From the NCBI GenBank assembly GCA_022453515.1, contig JAJNNY010000091.1, positions 1 through 64,000 of the forward strand: 64,000 nucleotides of DNA, given 5' to 3'. Made by a program: the position numbers and the translations under genes. Positions 23,229 through 34,891 of this stretch are shown here, piece by piece (within the stretch, counting starts at the first letter, position 1; every line of letters starts with the position of its first letter). Origin of the DNA: Astrocystis sublimbata (Eukaryota > Ascomycota > Sordariomycetes > Xylariales > Xylariaceae). A model generated the notes under the pieces. The model searched no databases. It worked only from the letters and a program-made list of their open reading frames with translations, and was not told the DNA's origin.

Positions 23229-24445
23229 ATGGCGGCTATCAACGAAACGGGAAACTCGCCCTACGTTACAGTTTCAGCTTTGGATGCCGGGCACAGTATG
23301 TAGCGTACGAAGTGCTTCTCGATCCCATGATGCATTCCATGAGATACACCCATTTTGCGTCTTCTCAACGCAAGGGGAGATTTGCATTGCTCAAATCACG
23401 AACTTAAAGTGAAACCTGGAGATAGCTGACTGAATCTACTACAGTAACACTTCCCGATTGCCTCTTTGTGACTGGTGCTGATCCCGATGCTCGTACGACG
23501 GTCCCGTCGCTCTCATTCCTGATTCAACACCCATCCTCACCTGCGCATCGCGATGGTGTGACGACAAATCTAGTATTTGACTTGGGTGTCAAGCGCGACC
23601 TTTCAGCCTACGCCCAGGCACAGCATCAGCACATATCTGAGCGGCAGCCAATCGTCACCGACCCCGACTGCAGTGCAAGTCTACGGAAGGGCGCCAACAG
23701 TGCCGGGAGTTCTACTCACCTACTAAACCCCGAAAAAGACATAGACTTCGTGATCCTAAGCCATGTACACTGGGACCACATTGGCACGCCATCAGACTTC
23801 TCCAGTGCGACCTTCGTCGTAGGCTCAGGCACCTTGGACCTGCTGCAAAACGGTGCCGGGCCCAATTACCCAGCCGAACAATTCAACGCCGACGAGCTCC
23901 CAGCATCGCGCACAGTCGAGCTGCCCCCAAACCCCAGCCCAGACAAGGATTTCCAAGACTACCATGAGGGGTCGAATGCACCAGCGCACACCCCCATGCC
24001 CGCTGACTCGCTGGCTAAATTGCCGCCCCTGGCAGACAGTGACACATGGTCGTGGGCGTGGCAGCCGTTCGGCGCCTTTCCCCGCACCATCGACTTCTTC
24101 GGCGACGGCAGCGTTCGCGTCATCGATAGCCCGGGCCACATCTACGGCCACGTGAACCTGCTCGTGCGCACCGGTGAGAGGAAATACGTCTACCTGGGCG
24201 GGGACTGCTGCCACGACACGAGGATCCTGAGCGGGGAGAGGGACATCGCTGAGTATAGCGATGGGCGCGGGGGCGTGAGAAGCGTGCATGTGCATACGGC
24301 GTTGGCGAAGAATACGCTGGTCGAGATCGACAAGGGGGTCGCCTGGTTGAGAAAGGACGGGGATGTTGAGGTTGAGGTTGTGCTTGCGCATGATAGGGGG
24401 TGGAGGGAACGCAATGGGCATCGCTTCTGGCCGGGGAAGATGTGA
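23229..24445 (+). CDS. Metallo-beta-lactamase-fold hydrolase (lactonase-like)
   Basis: Two exons, 23229-23295 and 23445-24445 (donor GTATGT, acceptor ACAG), give 355 residues. The first exon supplies MAAINETGNSPYVTVSALDAGH and joins in phase to ITLPDCLFVTG. The HxHxDH dinuclear zinc motif is intact (LSHVHWDHIG). Further metal ligands are probably the His in SPGHIYGH, the Asp in GGDCCHD and the C-terminal His in LAHDRGW. Relatives of this clade open lactone or lactam rings. In this cluster it could hydrolyse a lactone produced or imported by its neighbours. No signal peptide, so cytosolic. Confidence 0.9.
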
Positions 24446-24953
24446 TCAGATGTTGGGGTGCATGCGTTGATGGACTAAGTATCTTGGGCTTGTGGTGGCT
24501 TCGACCTATCATTGTCGGAAGTGACGTGATGGTTTCCTGTCGGGCATGGAGATGTAGTTGGCTCGTTGTCACGCTTATGCGGGGAAATCTAGACTGAAGC
24601 GAGCTTCGTACAAGTCACGGCAGTTGATTTCTTGGAGCTTGGTAAAGCCGATAGCTTATTTGTCAAAATGGGAGTCGTTGCTGTGTGGAGTGCTATCTCG
24701 GTGACGACATTTGAGCAGACAAGCCATGGCAGGACGCGAACTTCAAAATCCATCTTGCACCTTCATGTTACGTAATCACTGTTCTTCAAACCGTGAGGTC
24801 TCAAACACAGAACGACTTGACGGGTTCAGGTGCTTGAGCGCATGATGAACATAGGCTCTTCGCTTAATTAGCATTTCAGGGTGTGTCGTGGACAAACGCG
24901 CAAGCGCCAACGCGACTTCTTGAAAAATAAAAAATTTAGATGTGGCATTCATC
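24446..24953. other. Intergenic region
   Basis: Tandem gap between the MBL-fold gene and the dehydrogenase; no gene and no GCAATTGC palindrome found. Confidence 0.4.
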
Positions 24954-26071
24954 ATGTCTCTTCTTCCCTCAGATTACGTGGCCTTCATTGGTATGTTGAC
25001 TGCCTGAATCACGAACGTTTGAATACTGAAGATTCTATCAGGTCTTGGTGTGATGGGATACCCCATGGCGAAGAACCTGCTCGCTGGACTGGGCTCCAGT
25101 AAGATGCTGCTCATATGTGACGTGAGCAAAAGCGCGATAGACCGGTTTTTAGAGGAGGCACAAGGTCAGGCGACAGTCGGTGTTGTCGCAAATGGGTTCG
25201 AAGCTGCCAAAGTAGCTGTAAGTAGTAACTCCGGGCCCGAAAGAGCGACGGCGCAGACGAACTGGATATTTACAAATGCAAGGGCACTGTCATTACTATG
25301 CTTCCGGGGTCAGATGCTGTCAAGTCAGTCTATCTTGACCCAGAAACAGGCATCCTGGCCGGCGCAGTTGATGCAGCGGCCACAGGGTCGTTAGCTCCCA
25401 AGCTGATCATGGAATGTGGGACGATCGAAACTGACACGATTAGCACCGTTGCCGAGGCCACGAGGAAAGTCAGCGACGCCAAGCTCAACAGCACGCTTAC
25501 GTTTGTTGACGCGCCAGTCTCAGGAGGGCCGATGGGAGCGGAAGCAGGCACCTTAACTTTCATGGTAGGCTGTCAGCCGAGCGTCTCCGAAACAGTGTTT
25601 CCCATCGCAGAATCTTATTTGCGACATATGGGAAAGGAACAGGACATTTACCTGTGCGGGGACGTTGGCGCAGGCACTGCATTCAAGGTCATCAACAACT
25701 ATCTCAGCGCAATCACATCCCTCGCCGCATCCGAAGCTCTGAACATAGGAACGAAAGCTGGTCTCGATGTCAAGTTACTTACTGATGTCATCAATGCGAG
25801 TGGTGGACAGTGCTGGGTCACGAGTAAGAGTAACCCGGTGCCGGGGGTTCAAGACAATGTGCCGAGTAGCAGAGACTACAGTGGCGGATTCAGGATTGAG
25901 TTATGTGCGAAGGTACTGGGTATGGGAAGCAAGCTGGCAGAGAGCGTGGGCGCTAGGACAGTGCTTGATGCGCCGACACTTGGAGCTTTTCATGAGGCTA
26001 TGGGAGACGAGAGGTATAAGGGGAGAGATGCGAGGGTAGTCTACAAGTGGCTCAATGAGAGTCAAAGATAG
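24954..26071 (+). CDS. 3-hydroxyisobutyrate dehydrogenase-like (beta-hydroxyacid dehydrogenase)
   Basis: Three exons, 24954-24990, 25042-25217 and 25283-26071, give 333 residues. Exon junctions restore FIGLGVMGYPMAKNL (NAD-binding) and KVAGTVITMLPG. Other family marks are the substrate site DAPVSGGPMGAEAGTL, the catalytic Lys region GAGTAFKVINNYL, and the C-terminal DYSGGFRIELCAKVLG. Such enzymes oxidise 3-hydroxy acids with NAD(P)+, classically 3-hydroxyisobutyrate in valine breakdown. The family also includes tartronate semialdehyde and succinic semialdehyde reductases. No mitochondrial presequence is apparent, unlike the valine enzyme, which fits a cluster-specific role. Confidence 0.92.
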
Positions 26072-26491
26072 AGCAAAATTGCGACAACTCGTGCTATTTA
26101 CATTCAAGCTAGTGCGCTTCTCGTTTGGCAATGTAGAATCTATTTGCTCAGATATAAATGAATGTGTTTCTGTCGCGGAGAGGTGAAGCATACATACCGT
26201 CAGTTCTCTCATGGAACTAACGGCGTCGTTTTTCCGTCCCAGTTCCCATCCTGCAACTTAGTTCAGGGGTGAAACGACTGTCATCGCGCTGGTTGGGCCA
26301 TAAGACGGTGTAAGGCCCCTTATACAAAGAAATTGGACTAATAATACGAAAGAAAAAAGATCTGAAAATGAGACAAATGCTTAACGAGATGTTGCAACAT
26401 TAACAATGATCCACTAGACAGAGATTCAAAGTACGTCTGCGTTTATAGTATGAATCATCACAAGCTGGAGGTTGCTGAAGATCGAATCATT
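26072..26491. other. Convergent intergenic region
   Basis: 3' flanks of the dehydrogenase and the NLR-like gene; nothing else seen. Confidence 0.4.
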
Positions 26492-29400
26492 TCACCTCCA
26501 GTATGGGCAAACCCAGTTATCCCACTCCTCCTCTGTTTCATATTTTAAACTGAAAACAATGCCCACCTGGCCTGCCATTATCGACCCAACTTGGGAGAGA
26601 AGAAGATTCGCTTGTTGCTTGTCATCGTCTGTGCCGCCACACAGGATGTCGGCCTTCTTGCGAAGGGCACGCGCAGTGTCACCTACGGCCTCGCAGAATT
26701 CTGCGATTCTGAGGGCTTTCTCAAGTAATTCACTGTGTTTCATTAGAGATAAGGATAGAAGAGCTCTCATTGATGCAGAATCGCCACTTACAGTGCCATT
26801 TTTCGGTCTCCTGAACTGAAACATAGACATGCAATCTTATAGTAGCAAGCTGCAAGAAGGAGGTGAAACGGAGTTTCATCTCTCAAGATACTGCAAGATT
26901 TCTCATAGAAGACCTTCGCATCTTCCTTGTTTTGCGCACGCCTTAAGTTACCATACGCATAGTTCAAGCTAAATGGTTAGTTCGTCGGACTCTGTATATA
27001 AAGGGGGGCATGCTTACTGGGCCATAAAATGACCTTTCGGGCCGAATACTTCCAAAAAGATATCTTCTGCCTTTTTGTAACTAGCCGTCGCCTCCGCATA
27101 CATACCCTTCAGGAAGTATGCTCGACCGGTAGTCATGTAAGTCACAGCTAGAGGGACAATAGCGTCGGCTCCAAGTTGCACCCTGATCTTCCTTGCTTGC
27201 TCAAACAGGTCCAATGCGCTTTCATACTTGCCCTCGGCAGACTCAAGATTTCCAAAGTTATTAAGTTGGTTGGCCAGCTCTTCTTTGGCTCCAGAGACAT
27301 TTTTCTTTGCCCAGACCTTGCGGATAGCAAGTGCCTCGACCCAAGTTCTGCGGCATGTTTGTAGATCGTTCAATTCAAAAGAGCAGGATCCCATGGTATT
27401 CAGTAGATGAGCGTATAACTCTGAACCCTTCTCGGGACAGGCGTCCAGCGCGATTTCAAGCATATGCAAAGCTGTGCGGTGATCAGCCATCTCGAATAAA
27501 TACCTATTTACATAGAAGCGTCAGTCCTATGGGCACATATCTGGTGGGCCTCGCTATACTTACCAGGCACAATGCTTTAGTAGCTCGGCTAATCTCTCTT
27601 TTACCGGAAATTTGGTGTCGGTGCTTCGGACTTGCGAGTAACGCTCCGCAAGCCATTTAGCATGCTCGATTACCTTTCTACATTTTTGCCATTCGCTGTG
27701 CATGGGGCGGCCATGAATTTGGCGAGGAAAGCGTCGCTGGAGTATAGTGATAGCAGAGTCGAAGGCATGCTCCAGTTTCCCCTTTCCCTCGTCCATCAAA
27801 AATTGAATGTAGGCATCTTGAATCAACCGATGAATGGTGATGGTCGGCCCATCCAGGTCTGCTAAAGCCATCTGAGACAGGACTGCCATGGCAGCATCGA
27901 GCCTATGCTTGTCAGGATCTTCTCGAATTATGAAGGTTATGATGTCCATTTACCCTAGTCCATGTTCATCGCAAATTAAGTGTAGGGCGCTGTCAGGGTC
28001 GGTGGCAGTGATATCGGGCCCAAAGAGTGATTGAGGTATTCCATCCGGACAGAACAAAGAGATGGCTCCAAGGAATACTCGAGCCTCGTCTTTTCTTTCG
28101 CTGTCGTTCTCAAGTTGCATGAAACTCATGTTCCAAACTCTATTCAGAACATGCTCTGTGCCAATGCGACGTGTCCTGTCACCCTCATACTCGACGATAT
28201 GGCCCGAAGTCTTCAGGAGCTTATTCGAGCCTTTGCTGTAAAGGTTGAGGAATTTCGAGACTGTCATGTCTTTGCGAGAGTTGATGTTCATCAGTCCAGC
28301 AATGACACGGAGCCCAAGAGGAAGGCCATCAATCTTGTCAGCTAGGACCTTGAGAGCGGACTCATCTTCTTGACCTCGTATTTGAAGTGTCTTAAACTTC
28401 ATCAAATCTCGCAACACCATAATGCTATCTTCGATTGCGAATGGTTTCAGTGATATCTCCGAAGAAGTAGGTAGGATGGTGTCTGGATATCGACTTGTGA
28501 TAATAACAGAGCCACCAGAGGTGGGGACATATTTTGAACCGATGTCCTCAATATTATCGACATTGTCAAATATCATCAGCCATCTTCGCCCTGTACAAAA
28601 TGATATCATAGAGTTAGCTAAAAAAAATTATAAGAATCATTTGCACGAGCGGGTGTAAAGCCTGGTGAGAACGGAGCCACGGACCTGATTTTCGAGCCGC
28701 TTGAGTTCGCAACCAGCTCTGGAATGCCAAACAGTTTTGCTCGTCATTCACATCTTCCCGCATAGAGCCGGGAAGTTTCAAGCTACGGGCAATAGCGCTT
28801 ATGCTGGCATTGATTGATAATGTTGTTTCACTGCGAATCCAGAATATTGCGTCATAATTAGCAGCATTTCTATGGGCATAATGAAGTGCTGTTTGCGTTT
28901 TCCCAACGCCGCCAAGCCCGTGTATTAATACAGATCGTAGCCTGTCGAGAGGGCCATCTAGAGCCGCATTAATTTGCTGCATAGCTTCTTCTCGGCCGTA
29001 AAATACAGCACTGAGATGCGTCGTGGGTGCAAGATTCACTGGATAGTCAGCGCAATCATCCGAAACATCTACCATACTGGCGAGCTCGTCTTGTCGAGCT
29101 CGCCGTTCATTCTCCAGTCTGTCGAATTGAGCAACGAGCGGCGGACTGATTACTGAAGCCAGATCTCTTAGGTACTTGATAGATGCTTCTACGTCTTCCA
29201 TGGCAGTCGAGAATTTGGATTCTATCTGCCCAGTCATCGATCCAAGTCCATGGGTTGTTGAATCTATTTCTTGTTATTAGCGACTTCTGGAAACGCTCGT
29301 GGTGCCACTCGTTTACTCACTCTCTCGCATCATGTGCACAGTTTGAATCCAGAACTGGATGAGCGTAGTGAAGACCTGAACCATGGCCCTGCTGAGCTCG

Positions 29401-30050
29401 TCGGGAAAGGACGCCGAGAAGGACTTGGCACACATGTTCAACAGATTTAAGTTACGCCGAATGCGTTCCAATCTTTTGACAAAGTCCGTCCACATAGTCT
29501 TTGACTTCAGAGATAGCTGCTCAAATGGATGAGTTGACAGAAATTAAATCTTACATAGTCCATCGACATACAGTTGTTAGGAGGTATATCAATCCCCACA
29601 TCACTGCAAACTCTAGGGACCGAGGTGCAATGATCATCAGAAACATCCCGATAGAACTGCGCAGCACTTTAATCGCCGGTGGAGTATCACTTAATGCCAA
29701 CCTGTTAGGAATCTCCGTGGACCACTGAGGTTCAAAACAGAGGTACTTAAGATTCGGAAGCCATTGATTTTTGGAAAGTTTCGTCTGCCTATTCTGAAGA
29801 TCCTGCAGTAAGGCCTCTGCCGACTTGAAAGATTGAATTGTTTCGAAATCGGTAGAACTTAGTTTCTGCTTGGCCTTAAACACTGCGGTGTTCCATCGTT
29901 CCGATACTGCTTTTCTCACATCCCTTGTTCCACCTTAGCTTCGGGTAAGGCATGATGCGAGAATTGGAATGCTTACTCTGGATTATCTTCGAAGCTCAGG
30001 CTCAACAATTCCATGAGATTCTCATCTGACTCCATCATGATGGAATTCAT
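26492..30050 (-). CDS. NLR-like STAND protein: N-terminal helical domain, NB-ARC, TPR repeats
   Basis: Predicted intracellular receptor of the fungal NLR type. It starts at 30050 (MNSIMMESDENLM). The first intron ends at the junction EDVRKAVSERW. The N-terminal part, with TDFETIQSFKSAEALLQDLQ and MWGLIYLLTT, resembles the helical Goodbye-like adaptor domains placed before NB-ARC or NACHT modules. The NB-ARC follows: P-loop GLGGVGKTQTAL, Walker-B-like WLMIFDNVDNIE, GSVIITSR and GLPLGLRVIAGLM. The C-terminal part shows TPR-like helices (ELYAHLLNTMGSCSFELND, ALDLFEQARKIR, SYKKAEDIF). An apparent stop after LICDEHGLG lies inside a 51-bp intron (27953-27903, donor GTAAAT, CTGAC branch, CATAG acceptor), which restores the frame. 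Several introns; other edges approximate. Confidence 0.8.
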
Positions 30051-31170
30051 TGCTGGCTATAAGAAGCAGTAGTATATGCTCCAAGTAGCTCTGTAGCAAA
30101 GTAAGCAAGCAAACCTGTTGATAATACTATGCGGGGTATTTAGAAGACTTTTTACCTTTAAAATGAATTGATTGACTGGATCCAAAGTTCATTGACTAAT
30201 ATTCAAATACCGCGCTAAAACCGTGGCCCGTCCCCGATCATCCATCACGCAAGACCAATGGAACAATTCAGTCATACACGGTGAGGGGTTCCTCCGAGAC
30301 CCTCAAATCTGAGGCTCTGCTGTAAGCCGCTAGGGATGCAGGCTCCGTGGCTTGTGGCTGCATCCCTATGCCGTCACTATCAGCCTACTTCGCTGCCAAC
30401 TTCCTCGAGCGGACATACAATTCGGTGATTCTTACCGAATGCAGATTCAAGATAAGGTTAAGGCTTACGACAGCATTATGGGCTGTAAAGGAACAAGGGC
30501 AACGGAAACCCCGCCTCAGGTAGAACTCCATACCTATGATCTGGGCGCAGCCTGCCTGAAGGAGAGCAGCCATAAGACAGGGTCTCAAAAGTCTCGCACG
30601 GTGAACATGGCTACAATACCCATTTTACAGAAAGCATAATGTCCCCTCCAGATTCAATAGCAAAGCAGCAAATCAGGACAAACTCGCGGTATCAGCCATC
30701 GTGTGTCACGCCTGCACAAACCAAAGTGCATCAAAGTAATTTCTTTCCTACCGAACATGGGCACAAGAGTCAGAGAGGCGTCTTTCTACAAGTCACCGCT
30801 CTTTGTTAAGCCAGTCAGCGTGTATTTGCAGGTTCATCCGCTGTTGTCAATCGCCATGAGATCTCATGAGTTGGTTTACGCCCAGGGGCTGCTGCTTGAT
30901 CTAAGGCCCCTGGGAATGAAAGACGTCGCGTGAGTATATATAGCCCAAGCCATACCGCATCACAGGCTTGGTCGATTATGACAAAATCTACTCGCCGTGT
31001 GACATCAACTACTCCGATTTCACAAAGACTAGCTTCTTCAGCTCAAAAACGTCTCGTTCCCCCGGTGGCTGTATTTCAAATCTCAGCTGTAAGTTGATAC
31101 GCTACGTTGATATCTACATGAATGACAGACTAACAGATCAAGGAACAATTGTCCTTATCAATACTTCACT
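30051..31170. other. Intergenic region
   Basis: No supported gene. The last 150 bases look like a 5' leader with an intron (GTAAGT near 31088, CTAACAG near 31130-31136) leading into the small open frame at 31171. Confidence 0.4.
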
Positions 31171-31389
31171 ATGGATGCCACTCAGTTGCCACCGCAACTC
31201 AGCGAGCAAGCTGAGACTCGAGTCTCACATTCCGAGACAGCCTCCCTTGCATCCCATTATCCAGTCGTCACTTCGAAAAGCCAGCCTTGGAAATCGTGGT
31301 GCCCCGCTCTTGGTGTTACCGCCAATCTTGCTATGGTGGTTTCGACCAGAAACCATGACTCTGGCACCAATGGGCTAGGAGGCTACTGA
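31171..31389 (+). CDS. Small open frame, possible truncated membrane-protein start
   Basis: A 72-residue frame with an ATG at 31171 directly after a leader that looks spliced (GTAAGTTGATAC to a CTAACAG acceptor). The protein is Ser/Gln-rich, then has SWCPALGVTANLAMVVS, which looks like the start of a membrane helix, and stops soon after. No family recognised. It may be the remaining 5' end of a larger membrane protein gene, or not a gene at all. Confidence 0.3.
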   Translation: MDATQLPPQLSEQAETRVSHSETASLASHYPVVTSKSQPWKSWCPALGVTANLAMVVSTRNHDSGTNGLGGY

Positions 31390-31985
31390 GAGCCATTTTG
31401 TATTTTGAATGGGGCGGCGGGCAAATTTTAGGATGCTTCATGAGAGATATCAGTGATCTTCCACACATAACACGGTCTTTGTCATATAGTTTGATATTCT
31501 AGCGGGAGGACGTGCAATAGGTGATTTGGCTACACTATCCTGTCTGTTCCTTGTTCTATCAGTGCATTTTATGATACTACTAATACATGATAAGAGAGTC
31601 TAGTCAAGTAAGCCTATCAACAAGGGAACTTTAGAGTGAGGTGTTAACTGTATATACCCCTGGGCTTCTCCCAGGTCATTAGGAGCCGCTCAATCCTTCG
31701 TTGGCCCACCAGGTCTTATAGTGGCTGTTCTGTAGGGTAGCATCTACATCACGGTGAGGCTTCCGTTACGTTGGGGCTTAACCATAGATCAACAAGGCCT
31801 GGGTTTTGAAGTCATTGCTACAAGGTATCACATGTGGACTATCGCCCAATGGGCCCGAGGCACATGGCACATTGGGTGACAATCATTGATCATTGGTTAT
31901 CATCATGATTCGTGTTCTTCTATGGGTGCCTAACGCCTAAAATCACATTGATTGGCAGTCCTGTGCTGCTGTATCACCCGTGATG
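31390..31985. other. Intergenic region
   Basis: No gene and no recognisable repeat. Confidence 0.4.
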
Positions 31986-33217
31986 TCAGGGCTGCATTGG
32001 TGAAATAACGATTGACCGAGTTTCAACACTTCGACGTGGCGGTGCATCAGGAGGGCACGCGGGATTCCGAAAAGATATGTGTGGGCAATCTGTAACGAAA
32101 TCACAGGTCAGGCTCGGCTGACAAGAGATTCGGCAGTGTCAATCTTACACTTCGCTTGGGGGCCTGGCTTGTTATCATACAACACAAAGACCGCGAGCTC
32201 GCTGGGGGTTTGACGACTTAAATGTGCCTGTGACTCATCTGTATCGTTAGAAAGAAACACAATATACAGCTATGTGAGAATTAAATGAAAATCAGTTGTT
32301 CACTTGCCCATTTTTGTGTATTGTTGTGAAGAAGGTAATACACCTCGCCTGCACGCTCTGGTATAACACGATCTGAGGGAATCAAGTCCTTCGGCTCTAC
32401 GGACCGGTAGTCACAGAAAGCCAGCGGACTGTCTTCGCAAACGGGGTTTAGGGACCGCCATGTACTAAGAACGGTAAGCTGTCTGTTTGGAATGTCTTGC
32501 GAGGACGTTGGTCCTACTTGACAATGCGAAATCGATATGACGGGTTATTGAACTTCTGGCAGTCACTTGCGTTTAAGTGATTGATAATCATTTCAGGACC
32601 AGAGCGAGCAGTAACGTCTAGTATTATATGAGGATACCTGTTAGCGGCTGGTAATGGCCAACATTGTGGCTCTGACACACGCCGTGCGTACCTGTATGAG
32701 CTCCAACCGCAGGTCCTTCCCTGAGAAGCGGGTTTCGGAGATCGATATCTTCCCTGTCGTAGACTACATTCTCGCGAATCTAGAACCTTTGTGTGAGCAT
32801 TTGTGCGAGTAGATCGTTGGATTTGATTGGGAAATTAAAGACAGTGGCACAGACACGAAAGTCGTAACACACGACGTGTGTGGCCTGTAGGAACTCTTTG
32901 AGGAAAACTTCCACCTCTGACTTATATGCCTCGACATCGGAGATCGTCGGTCCGTCGCCCTTGAGACCTAGTAGACTAGTGATGGAAGTGTTGTGCCGCA
33001 TGTACTGGAAGCCACACTCTTCCAGGCGGTAGTGTTCCTCGAGACCCCTAACGTCCTCGATATCAACATTCTGATCTTCGTAGAGTAGGTTGCTTCGTGG
33101 GATGCTCTTGTCCACATTGGCATCTTGAGAGAGTGGTAGTAGTACCAGATACGGCTTCTCTGTCTCATACAAGGAACTGTTTCTAAGAAAGCTGATTATG
33201 CCTGCCGTTGTCCTCAT
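31986..33217 (-). pseudogene. CmcJ/AsaB-like hydroxylase-methylase family gene with an in-frame TAG
   Basis: The family comprises fungal homologues of the cephamycin P8 chain and AsaB, secondary-metabolism oxygenase-like proteins. Starting at 33217, exon one carries SLYETEKPYLV, then EECGFQYMRHNTSITSLL and ATHVVCYDFRV. A TAG at 32782-32780 interrupts the frame, and the same frame resumes with IRENVVYDREDIDLRNPLL and VGAHT. Later exons join at DVTARSGPEMI, NTWRSLNPVCEDSPLAFCDY, RAGEVYYLLHNNTQKW, LSRQTPSELAVFVLYD and CPHISFRNPACPPDAPPR, with the stop at 31986. One intron uses a GC donor (GCAAGT). TAG could derive from CAG. All other parts of the gene are well preserved, so the break is recent or an unseen splice avoids it. 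Confidence 0.75.
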
Positions 33218-34891
33218 ATTTGCAAATTTCGATAAATTGGCATTATGGGTAAAATGATAGATTGAATAAGTAGGTAGCTACTTATGTAGAACAACCTCAA
33301 TAGCAACAGTCTAGGATTGGGTTCTGGATCCATTTTGCCCCTAGAGAGCCAGAGCCATAGCCATGGCTGGCTGACGTTGGAACCCTGCCGCCTGCACTGC
33401 TCGAGAGTCGCAAAGGGATTCGCAGTTTGAAAGTGGCTGCTATCATCCGAACATAATGTTCTACTCATTCAGGTGAACTTAAGCCTGAGCGCCTGATTGT
33501 TGTGTGAGATTATTTACCTACGTAAGCGTCAGCAGTGTGGCCACTGGGACAAGAAGGCTATCGTTGTCGCCTTGGATCAACGGCTTTTCCGAGAAAACAT
33601 GCACATGCACGGTGAGCACGGACCATGTGTTTGTATTAAGCATGCCCTATGATCCACTTGAGCACCCTGTCCCCTATCTAAGTGCCTCCCTAGGTAGGAA
33701 GGTAGTGATGACCATGTGGTATGAATAAGGGACGTCTGACCCTATTCCCACCTTCACCGAGCCCTTAATGGTGGCGAATTATTCACCACAGGACTATTTA
33801 GGCCGACTCCACCAAGACCTGCCGTTAATAGTCTAAGGTAGCTACTTGTCTAGTGTTCCAACCCCTTGGGTCAAGTCATGTGGGGTTGGTTGATCTATTT
33901 AATATGAAAAGTTTAAGTTCATACATCATTTTGGCTAAGCTATCGTCAACTGTTCGAACCATCTCATGAACTAGAGGGGCTGTATGAAAAGCATTCAGTC
34001 AAGCCTGAAATAAATAATTCAGATGTATTGAACTAGAAAAACAAATCCCTTGAACCTGATAAACCCGCGTCCCCTAGCGTCGGGCCTGTATCCGCTGCAC
34101 TGTGCTCCTTTCGCCAATACCCATGGGCGCCCTAGGGATAAAATGACGAGCGCATGCAGCCTGCTTTTTCCAACGAACGATCCTCATTGCACTGATCCTC
34201 CTTACTTGTGCAGGTTCGATTGAGCACTTGATTGCGAATGGTGTACAGTTTGAAACCATAGGTGAAATCAAGATGACACGAAGATAAATTACTCACCGGT
34301 TGAAGATAGGTCTCACCTCGGGTCATAGGATTCTGCTGTCTCGGTACATTAGGTATGTTTCAACGCCCGAGGACTGTTAGGTATATAGAGGTACCTATGG
34401 AAAATGAGGCTATTACAACCTTGGAAGACCTGCATGTTCCCAAACCCGAGTAAGTAGCGAGCCGCATAAGCCGAAGGGGGCTGTACTGTTGATGGTGTGA
34501 TCTATATTATCATATATCAAAAATGCACTTTCCGGCTCAAAATATGCCATGTATGGGCGGAAATCTCCGGTTGCGTTTTTAGAGAACTCGGGAGTGAATC
34601 GCTAGGATAACCCCTCCTCTCCTTCACCGATGTGGTATGCTGTTACCTTCGCATTCCAATGCTGCTCGTACAGGTCCTACCTCAAAGTGGGCAGGTGACT
34701 CCGCATTGGGGTGGCACATTCTTACCACTCCCTTGATGAGGCTCAAACAGATGGACAAGGATTATGACATCCCTCGGTTATCGACGATAAGCTGTACCAT
34801 CCTTCGCATCCTGATTCCCACAGCTTTCACGTTTCTCGCTATTCGTCGGGTTGTTGTCTCTTCTAAATCATCGTCGTGCGAGTATTACACC
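33218..34891. other. Divergent upstream region of the oxidase relic and the amidase
   Basis: About 1.7 kb with no independent gene. An in-frame ATG at 34637 would extend the amidase by 85 residues, including a hydrophobic stretch, so its 3' end may be coding. Several AGGTACCT-like words occur near 34390. Confidence 0.4.

Noticed and set aside
25222..25256. 35-bp intron in the HIBDH-like gene
   Set aside because: Too short for fungal introns; the alternative 65-bp intron (25218-25282) restores the family sequence better.
27903..27953. In-frame TAA suggesting the NLR-like gene is broken
   Set aside because: The stop lies in a 51-bp intron with GTAAAT donor, CTGAC branch site and CATAG acceptor that restores the frame.
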